From the NCBI GenBank assembly GCA_022414725.1, contig CM039464.1, forward strand, positions 29,513,968 to 29,577,967: a stretch of DNA of 64,000 nucleotides. Direction: 5' to 3'. A program made the translations under genes and the position numbers. Under the pieces are notes generated by a model. That model saw only the letters and a program-made list of their open reading frames with translations, did no database searches and was not told the DNA's origin. This document shows, piece by piece, positions 38,760 through 52,750 of this stretch (its first letter is position 1; each line of letters starts with the position of its first letter). This DNA is from Microglena sp. YARC (Eukaryota; Chlorophyta; Chlorophyceae; Chlamydomonadales; Chlamydomonadaceae).

Positions 38760-41700
38760 GTAAATATGCATTCATTCCATTCATTCTTGTATTCATTCAT
38801 TCATTCATTCATTCCGTGCCCTCCTCCGAACCGCTTGCAAAATAGCCAAGGTAAATATCCATTCATTTGTTACATTGCCCATTGGACAGTCATAGTTGAC
38901 CCAAGACAAGCCCCGCTTCATAACACCCGGGGGGGGGGGATCTTGGTCCAACCTATCCTTAATTATGGGTAGCCAGTGACTAAAGGGAACGGCAATATGG
39001 ACATTGATGTTATACTGATCCTGGCATCTCCTCCGCTTACCGCCTTGTAAATAGCCAAGCGTAATATTCATCCCATTCATTTATTCATGCATCTATCGCA
39101 TAGACTTCCTACCAAGTTGCCCAAGACAAGGCCCCGCTCCACAACATGGGGGCGGGGGGGGAGGGGAGGGGGTCTTTCCGGACTATCCTCCATATGGGCT
39201 TATCCAGGTAACTAGGGAGCACGTAATATGAATTGATATTACATGATGCTGGCCAGTCTGACCCAGACTAAAATTTACCATATTATATTTACATTTCAGA
39301 TGATCAATTTGTATGCCATCATATGATATCATGCTCGCCTTCGGTCTTCATCAATATGATATACCGGAGTATACATATATTATATATAAATGTTATTTAC
39401 TTATTTGTCTGTTTATAGTGGTGTAAGTGTCATATCATATCATTAATGGTATTTACCTTATTTTTGTATACTGTGTTTGAAAATGCTCATATAATTAAAT
39501 GGTACTTTTACTTGTTTTTTTGTATACACGTGTTGCAAAGTGCTCGTATTCATTTAATGGTATTTACTTATTTTTGGTATACGGTGTTGTAAGTGCTCAG
39601 TATCATAAATGGATTTTTACTTTTTTGTATACGGTGTTGTAAGTGCTCGTATCATTAATGGTATTTACTTTTTTTTGTATACAGGTGTGTAAGTGCTCAT
39701 TATCTAATGGTATTTACTTATTTTTGTATACGGTGTTGTAAGTTGCTCTTATCATTAATGGTATTTACTATATTTTGTTTATACGGTGTGCTCGATAAGT
39801 GCTCATATCATTATTGGCTTTTATGTTGTAAATACTCATATCAGTTATCACACCCTCCTTGACCTCGGTTAGGCTATTATGTTTATGCATGTACCTTCTC
39901 GTGCAACAATAGTTGAATCTTCTCCGCCAAATACAACATATCACAGGCAAACCTGAATTATAACGCCATCGCACATTATACACCATACACACAATTTATA
40001 CTAGTAACACATATACACAATACTGCCCACACAGCCGCAATGAGATAACACAACGCACACTAATAACCACAACGCAACTAGTAACAACATAAACACCATA
40101 CGCCATAGCGCAATGAGAAATTGCAACGTACATATACACCATACTCCCATAGCGCAATGCAGAAATTCAACGACAATAAACACCAACTACCACAGGCAAT
40201 GAAGAAATACAAACGAACATATACAACATACTATCATAGCGCCAATGAGAATGCAACGTAACACTACACCATACTACCAATAGCGCAATGAGAAATGCAA
40301 CGTTACAATAAACACCATAGCGCATCAGGAAATGCAACGTACATATACACCCACACATGCAATTATAAACCCAACACACATATACTCAATAAATTAATTC
40401 ATAAACCCTCAACACAACACATCACAATAAACATAATTATAGTTTACCACATGATTATAATGGAAGGTCGGCCCTGGGGCTCATGTGTCGTTTTTTACTT
40501 GTTGCTGATTATGTGGCCCTGTAGGGGTGCAGGTTTGAGCTGTGTAAGGTTAGGCATACATTTGAGACGCAATAATGTTGGTTGTGCCAAACGGTTTGAC
40601 TAAGCTAGCTCCGGCCTTACGCTTTATGGTGTCCTTAACTTCACGTCCTGTGAAGTAACTCGTTATATACGGATGTAACAAATTTCAATTTCAATTAGGC
40701 TTCTGCCAAGGGGTGGTCCTTGGTATACTGCAGGACTGTAGAGTTTAAAAAAGTAAAATTGTTTGTGGTGTTTTTATTTTTTTATTCTCTGATATTTGTT
40801 GTGTATCTTCTCTTTTGATGTATTTCTAATATTTGTTGAAGATGGAATCAATTATTTGGTAAAAATCATTAATACCTTCTCTTGTACTTGTCGTTGCATC
40901 TCCTCTTTATAATGAATCGTATCGTGATATCTTCTCCTCCGATGCTCCACACTCCCATGACCAGCACCAACATCTTGACCAGCACCCAGCACCAGCATCT
41001 CTACCTGCATCCAGCACCAGGACCAGTACCCAGCACCAGGACCAGCACCCAGCACCAGCATCTCTACCTGCATCCCAGCACAGGACCAGGTACCCAGCCC
41101 AGGAACCGAGCACCCGAGCACAGCATCTCTACCTGCATCCAGCACCATGACCGCGTACCCAAGCTCCCAGGCATCTTTACCAGCATCCACACCATGACCA
41201 GCACCCAGCCACCAGTATCTCTCCGCGCCCTTGCACTCCCATGACCAGCACTACACAAACAAAACACAAAACAGCAAAAACTTGACACAGACACAAAAAA
41301 CAAAAACTGAGAAACTGACGCACAAACTAACACACAAAGTTAACACACAAACACAAACTGACACAGACAAAAAACGAAAGCAAAACTGAACATAACTAAC
41401 AAAAAACTAACACACAAACACAAACAAATCTGCACCACAGACAAAAACAAAAATAACACAAACAAAAAAAGCCAAAAACTGACAAAAACAAACCAACAAA
41501 CTAACACACAAACACAAACAAAACGACACCAAACAATAACAAAGACACAAAACTAACACAAAGCAACACTCAAACACACAAATAACTGACACAAACACAC
41601 AAGAGAGATAACTGACAAAAACTGTGCAGGGCCTCACCTTCCTTCACAGCTTGGACTTGCCGTTCATTTGGATCCCTGTCACAACGAAAGTGTGAGTATG

Positions 41701-44700
41701 CCTGATGTGTGTGTGTGTGTGTGTCGTTGTCTGCTGGTGAACCGATACCCAACCAAAGTGTGACTATGTATGTGTGTGTGTCGTTGTCTGCTGATTGAAC
41801 GAACCCAACCAAAGTGTGACTATGTATGCGTGTGTGTCGTTAACTGCTGATGAACCGATGTCCAACCAAAGTGTGACTATGTATGCGTGTGTGTCGTTAA
41901 CTGCTGATGAAACCGGATACCCAACCACCAAGTGTGACTAATGTATGTGTGTGTGTCGTTGTCTGCTGGTGAACTGATACCCAACCAAAGTGTGACTATG
42001 TATGTGTGTGTGTCGTTGTCTGCTGGTGAACTGATACCCAACCAAAGTGTGACTATGTATGTTTGTGTGTCGTTGTCTGCTGATGAACCGATACTCAACC
42101 AAAGTGTGAGGTTGTATGTATGTGTGTCGTTGTCTGCTGGTGAACCGGTACCTTACGTCTGCAGACAATACTACCAGGCCTTATTGATACAAGCACCTTG
42201 GGCGCACACCTGCTTTGTTAGTTCTGCTTGTTGCACTGCCGTATTTTGCCTGCAACTTGCCACCTAAATGTATGTGTGTGTCTGTATACTCATCTTTGTT
42301 AGGCTCACGTTTCACTGCTCACAGTAAATTGTTCTGCCTATTCGAATGTATGTGAGTGTATGGTCATGTTCGTTAGGCTCACGTTTCAATACTCACCGTA
42401 CATTGTTCTGCCTCTTCAAATGAATGTGTGTATGCATGCATGCATGCTCATATTTGTAAGGCTCGCGTTTCACTGCTCACTGTATATTGTTCTGCCTCTT
42501 CAAATGTATGTGTGTATGCATGCTCATATCTGCAAGGCTCGCGTTTCACTGCTCACCGTATATTGTTCTGCCTCTTCAAATGTATGTGTGTATGCATGCT
42601 CATATCTGTAAGGCTCGCGTTTCACTGCTCACCGTATATTGTTCTGCCTCTTCAAATGTATGTGTGTATGCATGCTCATATCTGTAAGGCTCGCGTTTCA
42701 CTGCTCGCCGTATATTGTTCTGCCTCTTCAAATGTATGTGTGTATGCATGCTCATATTTGTAAGGCTCACGTTTCACTGCTCACCGTATATTGTTCTGCT
42801 TCTTCAAATGTGTGTATGCATGCATGCTCATATTTGTAAGGCTCGCGTTTCACTGCTCACCGTATATTGTTCTGCCTCTTCAAATGTATGAGTGTATGCA
42901 TGCCCATATCTGTAAGGCTCGCGTTTCACTGCTCACCGTACATTGTTCTGCCTAATTTAATGTATGAATGCTTTTGAGGACCTGCAGGGCCACGTGAGAC
43001 TAGATGGTCCCACCTCATAAGCCGGTACCATGCAGTGTGTAGGACCATTAACAGTCTAGATCTATCGTGTGCCTCTTGGGTTGCATCTTTGCATAGGCAT
43101 ATTTGCATAGGCCTCTTGGGTTGCATCTTTGCATAGGTATCTTTGCGTAGGCTTCTTGGGTTGCATCTTTGCATAGGCCTCTTGGGTTACATCTTTGCAT
43201 AGGCATCTTTGCATAGGCATCTTTGCATAGGCATCTTTGCATAGGCATCTTTGCATAGGCATCTTTGCATAGGCATCTTTGCATAGGCATCTTGGGTTAC
43301 ATCTTTGCATAGACATATTTGCAGAGGCCTCTTGGGTTGCATCTTTGCATAGGTATCTATGCATAGGCATCTTTGCATGCCCATCAAATCATGTAGTCTT
43401 ACCTAACTACACCCCTTACTTCCCGCTACCTCTTCTGTCCCCAAGTTTACTGTCGGGCTCGCGACAAGACCGCCGAGGATTTGTAGCTCAGGTGCGCAGC
43501 GCTGTATTTATTTTCGTATGTATAATATACAGATCTGTAAATGTATGCGATATTTATTTTCGTATGTGTAATATACAGATCTGTAAATGTATACGATATT
43601 TATTTACGAATGTATAACACGTTTATAAATAACACGTTTATAAATATCTTTTAATGTACAAGATATTTGAAGTGTATAAGACATTTATTTATGTGTGTAA
43701 AAGATATGCCTGCAACCTCGTCGACCCTGTTGTAATGATAACGCCTGGTGGGGCGTGGTATTAAGGGAGCCCCGTGTTACGGCGGTCGGGAACGGGCTGC
43801 TACTTGACCTGGACAAAGCTACCATGGCGGTTGACAGCGACCGCAAACACCAAGGCGCACCTGTGGGTATTGGAACTCGGCACCTTTGTCGTTCATGGAG
43901 CTGTGCCGTTGAGCCATTCGTCAAAACGGGGATAAATGTTACACTATGTTGACAGGAATCACACGCGGTAGTCCAAGCTCAGGCCCAGTAGTGGTCTGAA
44001 GCATAACCCACAGTACCCATTTCCCAGTGCAAGCGAACGGGTTGAGCCATTCCTTGAACGGCGTCCTTGTTGTACAGCAGCGGCGCAGTCCCACTTCTGT
44101 TCTTACTGAGCTTCTCTCCGTCTGGGACGTTACCTGCGACTTTTATGTTCGGTTAGTTGTATGCATGGTTTTGTCGATTTTTCTGTGGGACCCGCATGAG
44201 TCTGGAGCCTGGAAACCTCGGTTGGTTTCATGCTTTGCCATGCTAACCTCACTTTCAACCTGGAGACCCATGGTGCAGTGTTGATTAGACTGTTGTCTGC
44301 TGCATGAGCCGGGACACCATGGGCAGCAGACGACTAGGAATAACTACAGACAACTAGGAATCACCACAGACAACTAGGAATCACCACAGACAACTAGGAA
44401 TCACAGGGGTTGTATCAATGGCAGCACTCAAGGATTCACTCATTTTTGTTAGGCTCCTGTTTCACTGCTCCCCATGGATTGTTCTGCTTACTCAAATGTG
44501 TACGACATGTATAAATGTATGTGTTTCTATTGCTTGGCTGTGTGTATACATTGCCTTGCTGTGTGTATCAGGGTACTTCCATTGACCAAATTGGTCAGCG
44601 CTTAAAGCGCACAAACGTCAAATTGGTCAACGCTTTTTAGTGCAAAAAGCGCAAAAACTGTGCGCTGCGCCCACAAGGGGGTTGAAAAACTGCGCAAAAC

Positions 44701-47700
44701 GCGCAGTGGGGCTCAAAAAGGCAGCGCGCAAAAGCGCGCGCTTTGAAGTACCCTGGTGTGTATATATTGTTTTGCTGTGTGTAAATACTCTCTTGCTGTG
44801 TGTTAATACTGCCTTGCTGAGTGTTTGTATTGCCTTGCTGTGTGTTTGTATTGCCTTGCTATCTTGGCTCACCTATTTTTGCCTTGCTGTTTTTATTGCC
44901 TTGCTATATTGGCTTACCTATTTCTCGATACTGCGATACTGCTAACTGGTGTTGTTGTGTGTTTGTGTTGCCTTGCAGTGTGCTTGTATTGCCTTGACAT
45001 ATTGCCTTGATATATTGGCTTACCTATTTTTGATACCCATCTGCAAACATCAGATTATGGATTCAGTGCCCTTGTGGCGTTACTGCGAACTGATGGTGCT
45101 GTGTGTTTGTATTCCAAACAAAGCCACAAACAAGCAAAGCAAACAAAGCCAAACCAAACAAAGCCAAAAAAAGCAAACCAAACCAAACAAAGCCCAACCA
45201 AACCAAACAAAGCCAAAGCCAAACAAAGCCAAAAACCAACAAAGCCAAACAAAGCAAACAAAGCCAAACCAAACAAAGCAAACAAACCAAACAAAGCCAA
45301 ACCAAACAAAGCCAAACAAAGCCAAACAAACAAACAAGCCAAACAAAGCCAAACCAAACAAGCCAAACCAAACAAAGCCAAAACCAAACAAAGCAAAACA
45401 AAGCAAACCAAACAAAGCCAAACAAAGCCAAAACAAAGTCAACAAACAAACCAAACAAAGCCAAACAAACAAAGCCAAACAAAACAAAGCCAAACCAAAC
45501 AAAGCAAACAAAGCCAAACAAAGCCAACCAACAAACCAAACAAAGCAAACAAAACCAAACAAAGCCAAACAAACAAAAGCCAAACAAAAGCCAAACAAAG
45601 CCAAACAAACAAACAAAGCCAAACAAACAAAGCCAAACAAAGCCAAACCAAACAAACAAACAAGCCAAACAAACAAACCAAACAAAGGCCAAACCAAACA
45701 AAGCCAAACAAAGCCAAACAAAGCCAAACCAAACAAAGCCAACCAAACAAAGCCAAACCAAACAAAGCCAAACAAAGCCAAACAAAGCCAAACAAAGCAA
45801 ACAAAGCCAAAACAAAGCCAAACAAACAAGCCAACAACAAAGCCAAACAGCCAACCAAACAAAGCCAAAACCAAACAAAAGCAAACAAAGCCAAACAAAA
45901 GCCACAAACAGCCAACAAAGCAAACAAAGCAAAGCCAAAGCCAAACAAAGCCAAACAAAGCCCAAACAAAGCCAAACAAAGACCAAACCAAACAAGCCAA
46001 ACAAGCCAAACAAACAAAGCCAAACCAAACAAAGCCAAACCAAACAAAGCCAAACAAAGCAAACAAAGCCAAACAAAGCAACCAAACAAAGCCAAACAAA
46101 AGCAACAAACCAAACAAAGCCAAACCAAACAAAGCCAAACCAAACAAAGCCAAACCAAAAGCCAAACAAAGCCAAACCAAACAAAGCCAAACCAAACAAA
46201 GCCAAACCAAACAAAGCCAAACCAAAAGCCAAACCAAACAAAGCAAACAAAGCCAAACCAAAGCCCAAACAAAGCCAAACAAAGCAAACCAAACAAAGCA
46301 AAACCAAACAAAGCCAAACCAAACAAAGCAAACCAAACAAAGCCAAACAAACAAAGCCAAACCAAACAAAGCCAAACCAAACAAAGCCAAACCAAACAAA
46401 GCCAAACAAAGCAAACAAAGCCAAACAAAGCCAAACAAACAAACAAAGCCAAACAAAGCCAACAAACCAAACAAAGCCAAACCAAACAAAGCCAAACCAA
46501 AAACAAAGCCAAACAAACAAACCAAACAAAGCCAAACCAAACAAAGCCAAACAAACAAAGCAAAAAAGCCAAACAAAGCCAAACCAAAACAAAGCCAAAC
46601 CAAACAAAGCCAAACAAAGCAAACAAAGCAAACAAAGCCAAACCAAAGCCAACCAAACAAAGCCAAAGCCAAACAAAGCAAACAAAGCCAAACAAAGCCA
46701 AACCAAACAAAGCCAAACCAAACAAAGCAAACAAAACCCAAACAAAAAGCCAAACCAAACAAAGCCAAACCAAACAAAGCCAAACAAAGCCAAGCCAAAC
46801 AAAGCCAAACCAACAAAGCAAACCAAACAAACAAAGCAAACCAAACAAAGCAAACCAAACAAAGCAAACAAAGCCAAACAAAGCCAAACCAAACAAAGCC
46901 AAAACAAGCCAAACCAAACAAAGCAAACAAAGCAAACCAAACAAAGCCAAAGCAAACAAAGCCAAACAAAGCCAAACCAAACAAAGCAAAGCAAACAAAG
47001 CCAAACAAAGCAAACAAGCCAAACAAAGCCAAACAAACAAAGCAAAAAACAAAGCCAAACAAACAAAGCCAAACCAAACAAAAGGCCAAACCAAACAAAG
47101 CAAACCAAACAAAGCAAACAAAGCCAAACCCAAACAAAGCCAAACAAGCCAAACCAAACAAAGCCAAACAAAGCAAACCAAACAAACAAAGCAAACAAAG
47201 CCAAAGCCAAACAAAGCCAAACAAAACAAAGCCAAACCAAACAAGCAAACAAAGCAAAGCCAAACAAAGCAACAAAGCCAAACAAAGCCAAACCAAACAA
47301 AGCCATCAAACAAAGCAAACAAAGCCAAACCAAACAAAGCCAAACCAAACAAAGCCAAACAAACAAAAGCCAACCAAACAAAGCAAACAAAGCCAAACCA
47401 AACAAAGCAAAGCCAAACAACAAAGCCAAACCAAACAAAGCAAACAAACAAAGCCAAACAAAGCAAACAAAGCCAAACAAAACAAAGCCAAACAAACAAA
47501 CAAGCAAAGCCAAACAAAGCCAAACAAAGCAAACAAACCAAACAAAGCCAAAGCCAAACAAAGCCAAACAAAGCCAAACAAACAAAGCCAAACCAAACAA
47601 AGCCAACAAAGGCCAAACAAAGCCAAACCAAACAAAGCCAAACAAAGCCAAACCAAACAAAGCCAAAACCAAACAAAGCCAAACCAAACAAAGCCAAAAC

Positions 47701-50700
47701 AAAGCAAGCCAAACAAAGCCAAACCAAACAAAGCCAAACCAAAACAAAGCCAAACCAAACAAAGCCAAACAAACAAAGCCAAACAAAAAGCCAAACAAAG
47801 CCAAACCAAACAAAGCAAAAAACAAAACAAAGCCAAACAAACAAAGCCAAACAAAGCCAAAGCCAAACAAAGCCAAACAAACAAAGCAAACAAAGCCAAA
47901 CAAAGCCAAAAAGCCAAACAAAGCCAAACTCAAACAAAGCCAAACCAAACAAAGCCAAAGCAAACAAAGCCAAACCAAACAACAAACCAAACAAAGCCAA
48001 ACAAACAAAGCCAAAAAACAAAGCCTAACAAAACCAAACAAAGCAAACAAAGCCAAACAAACAAAGCCAAACCAAACAAAAGCAAACAAAGCCAAACCAA
48101 ACAAAGCCAAACAAAGCCAAACAAACAAAGCCAAACCAAAACAAAGCCAAACAAACAAAGCCCAAACAAACAAAGCCAAACCAAACAAAGCCAAACCAAA
48201 CAAAGCCAAACCAAACAAACAAAGCCAAACCAAACAAAGCCAAACCAAACAAAGCCAAACCAAACAAACAAAGCAAACCAAACAAAGCAAACAAAGCAAA
48301 GCCAAACCAAACAAAGCCAAACAAAGCCAAACCAACAAAGCCAAACCAAACAAAGCCAAACAAAGCCAAACCAAACAAAGCCAAACCAAACAAAGCCAAA
48401 CCAAACAAAGCCAAACCAAACAAAGCCAAACAAAGCCAACCAAACAAAGCCAAAAAACAAAGCCAAACAAAGCCAAACCAAACAAAGCCAAACAAAGCCA
48501 AACAAAGCCAAACCAAACAAAGCCAAACCAAACAAAGCCAAACAAACAAACCAAACAAAGCAAACAAAGCCAAACCAAACAAAGCCAAACCAAACAAAGC
48601 CAAAAACAAAGCCAAACCAAACAAAGCCAAACAAAGCCAAACCAAACAAAGCAAACAAAGCCAAACAAAGCCAAACCAAACAAAGCCAAACCAAACAAAG
48701 CCAAACCAAACAAAGCCAAACCAAACAAAGCCAAACCAAACAAAGCCAAACCAAACAAAGCCAAACAAAGCCAAACAAAGCCAAACAAAGCCAAACCAAA
48801 CAAAGCCAAACAAAGCCAAACCAAACAAAGCCAAACCAAAGCCAAGCCAAACAAAGCCAAACCAAACAAAGCCAAACCAAACAAAGCCAAACCAAACAAA
48901 GCCAAACCAAACAAAGCCAAACCAAACAAAGCCAAACCAAACAAAGCCAAACCAAACAAAGCCAAACAAAGCCAAACCAAACAAAGCCAAACCAAACAAA
49001 GCCAAACCAAACAAAGCCAAACAAAGCCAAACCAAACAAAGCCAAACCAAACAAAGCCAAACAAAGCCAAACCAAACAAAGCCAAACAAAGCCAAACCAA
49101 ACAAAGCCAAACCAAACAAAGCCAAACAAAGCCAAACCAAACAAAGCCAAACCAAACAAAGCCAAACCAAACAAAGCCAAACCAAACAAAGCCAAACAAA
49201 GCCAAACCAAACAAAGCCAAACAAAGCCAAACCAAACAAAGCCAAACCAAACAAAGCCAAACCAAACAAAGCCAAACAAAGCCAAACAAAGCCAAACCAA
49301 ACAAAGCCAAACCAAACAAAGCCAAACCAAACAAAGCCAAACCAAACAAAGCCAAACCAAACAAAGCCAAACCAAACAAAGCCAAACAAAGCCAAACCAA
49401 ACAAAGCCAAACCAAACAAAGCCAAACCAAACAAAGCCAAACCAAACAAAGCCAAACCAAACAAAGCCAAACAAAGCCAAACCAAACAAAGCCAAACCAA
49501 ACAAAGCCAAACAAAGCCAAACAAAGCCAAACAAAGCCAAACCAAACAAAGCCAAACCAAACAAAGCCAAACCAAACAAAGCCAAACAAAGCCAAACCAA
49601 ACAAAGCCAAACCAAACAAAGCCAAAGCCAAACCAAACAAAGCCAAACCAAACAAAGCCAAACAAAGCCAAACCAAACAAAGCCAAACCAAACAAAGCCA
49701 AGCCAAACAAAGCCAAACCAAACAAAGCCAAACCAAACAAAGCCAAACCAAACAAAGCCAAACCAAACAAAGCCAAACAAAGCCAAACCAAACAAAGCCA
49801 AACCAAACAAAGCCAAACAAAGCCAAACCAAACAAAGCCAAACCAAACAAAGCCAAGCCAAACAAAGCCAAACCAAACAAAGCCAAACAAAGCCAAACCA
49901 AACAAAGCCAAACAAAGCCAAACCAAACAAAGCCAAACCAAACAAAGCCAAACCAAACAAAGCCAAACCAAACAAAGCCAAACCAAACAAAGCCAAACCA
50001 AACAAAGCCAAACCAAACAAAGCCAAACCAAACAAAGCCAAACCAAACAAAGCCAAACCAAACAAAGCCAAACAAAGCAAACAAAGCCAAACAAAGCCAA
50101 ACCAAACAAAGCCAAACAAAGCCAAACCAAACAAAGCCAAACAAAGCCAAACCAAACAAAGCCAAACCAAACAAAGCCAAACAAAGCCAAACCAAACAAA
50201 GCCAAACAAAGCCAAACCAAACCAAACAAAGCCAAACAAAGCCAAACCAAACAAAGCCAAACCAAACAAAGCCAAACCAAACAAAGCCAAACAAAGCCAA
50301 ACCAAACAAAGCAAACAAAAGCCAAACAAAGCCAAACCAAACAAAGCCAAACAAAGCCAAACAAACCAAACAAAGCCAAACCAAACAAAGCCAAACCAAA
50401 CAAAGCCAAACCAAACAAAGCCAAACAAAGCCAAACAAACCAAACAAAGCCAAACCAAACAAAGCCAAACCAAACAAAGCCAAACAAAGCCAAACAAAGC
50501 CAAACCAAACAAAGCCAAACCAAACAAAGCCAAACCAAACAAAGCCAAACCAAACAAAGCCAAACCAAACAAAGCCAAACCAAACAAAGCAAACAAAGCC
50601 AAACAAACAAAGCCAAACAAAGCCAAACAAACAAAGCCAAACCAAACAAAGCCAAACCAAACAAAGCCAAACAAAGCCAAACAAAGCCAAACAAAGCCAA

Positions 50701-52686
50701 ACCAAACAAAGCCAAAGCCAAACAAAGCCAAACAAACAAAGCCAAACCAAACAAAGCCAAACCAAACAAAGCCCAAAGCCAAACAAAGCCAAACCAAACA
50801 AAGCAAAGCAAACAAAGCCAAACCAAACAAAGCCAAACAAAGCCAAACCAAACAAAGCCAAACAAACAAGCCAAACAAAGCAAACCAAACAAAGCCAAAC
50901 CAAACAAAGCCAAACAAACAAAGCCAAACAAAGCCAAACCAAACAAAGCAAACAAAGCCAAACCAAACAAAGCCAAACCAAACAAAGCCAAACCAAACAA
51001 GCCAAACCAAACAAAGCCAAACCAAACAAAGCCAAACCAAACAAACCAAAAAACAAAGCCAAACCAAACAAAGCCAAAGCCAACAAAGCCAAACCAACCA
51101 AAGCCAAACCAAACAAAACCAAACAAAGCCAAACAAAACAAAACAAAACCAAACCAAACAATGAAATACCAAACAAAGCCAAACCAATCAAACAAAGCCA
51201 AAACAAACTCAGTCAAAACAAAATAATTTTGATACCCGTCTGCAGATATCAGATTATGGATTCAGTGCCCTCGTGGCGTTACTGCAAACTGGTGGTGCTG
51301 TGTGTTACTGTGATTGTATTCCAAACCATACAAAACCAAACAAAGAAATACCAAACAAACTTTGATACCCATCTGCAGATCTCAGATTATGGATTCAGTG
51401 CCCTCGTGGCATTGCTACGAATTGGTGGAAGCAAACGGGCGCAAGCACAGAAGACCGTTGAGGATGATATGTAAGTTGGTTATGTTGGTGGTTGGCCCCA
51501 GGTTGGGAACTTATTCTTGTATATTGTACAATAGAATACTCTTGCTCTCTCTCTATATATATACATATATATTTTTGCCCCAGTGCAAGCATAGGGCTCG
51601 CCCCCTTCACCCCATGCCTCGTAATAAGGTGTACTATTTATTTGTTGATTGAAGTGCCTTGGCAGCAGAACGAGGTATGTGCCATGTTGCATTTTGAATT
51701 GTATTACCGGTAGCCAAAAATTGAAGAGATGTAATATAACATATTAGGGTTAAAAGAATGTAATATATAAGAAACATCAGCCCACAGTAGTGAAGCTATC
51801 AAATAATGAACCCACAAATAAATGAAAGAATAAATGAAATGCAAGCAACTAGTTGGTATGGGTTTGGGTTGATGCCGTGGGACAGCAAGTTTGGTGGCAA
51901 TGCCGAGGCCAGCCAGCAGTTATTTATATTTATATAGAGACAGAGGGAGTAGAGGAGCATAGAATACAATAATGTAATGACGCCTATCTGCTTAAAACCC
52001 ATAAATTATCATTAAATGGAAACAACGCGCAGATATTTGTTGGGGCTAATGCTGTGGGACATCAAGTTTGGCGGTGATGCCAAGGCCAGCCAGCAATTAT
52101 GTATATAAACTAAAGTAATGATAACGCCTGGTGGGGCGTGGTGTTAAGGGAGCCCGTCGTACGCGGGTGGGGAGCGGTCTCCTACTTCAACTGGACAAGC
52201 TACCATCGCGGTTGACGACGACCTGCAACGCCAGGGCGACCGAAGGGGGAGTCGAACCCCCGACTCTTCTTTCATTAGCAACCTGGTCTACCACTAGACC
52301 ATTGTAATCGCTAAAGAGGCTGTATATAAACTAAGTTACTAACTAACTAGCTGCTAAGAGACAGAGGGAGTAGAGAGTATAGAGTAAAGCAGCATATCAT
52401 ACAATAATCTAACGACGGTTGTATACTTATATAACCCACGAATGATCAATGAAATGAAAACAACGCGCAGATATGAGTTGGGGCTGCTGCTGTGGAACAT
52501 CAAGTTTGGTGGCAATGCCATGGCCAGACAGCAATTGGATATATATAGGAATAGGCAATATGATATCATACGATGCCGGCAGTCTGACTAGGCCAAAGTT
52601 ACCATTTATATACAATATCACATAATGCAATTTGTATGATATCATACTCGCCTTCTGTCAACATCATATGATATGCCGACCCCTAA

Positions 52687-52750
<64 letters not shown>

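Noticed and set aside
37482..38796. Open frames of about 350-420 codons across the N run
   Set aside because: The translated residues are all unknown; it is an assembly gap.
41570..41812. Minus-strand exon HFRCDRDPNERQVQAVKE with GTGAGG donor
   Set aside because: The opposite strand gives a kinase alphaE motif, matching codon phase with neighbours, and the flanking array orientation fits a plus-strand donor.
42360..43387. Repeat-encoded Cys-rich peptides (KARVSLLTVYCSASSNVCVY, MQRCLCKDAYAK)
   Set aside because: They arise from 76-bp and 13-bp tandem repeats with no splice or start context.
44949..51474. Open frames above 2,000 codons (Lys/Thr/Pro/Asn/Gln on plus, Leu/Trp/Cys/Phe on minus)
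   Set aside because: They are translations of the AAACAAAGCC satellite, whose unit lacks stop codons in most frames; both strands and several frames are open at once.
52236..52312. A functional tRNA gene
   Set aside because: Box A, box B and T-stem are good, but the anticodon stem does not pair well, and the sequence is the head of a SINE with a 14-bp target duplication.
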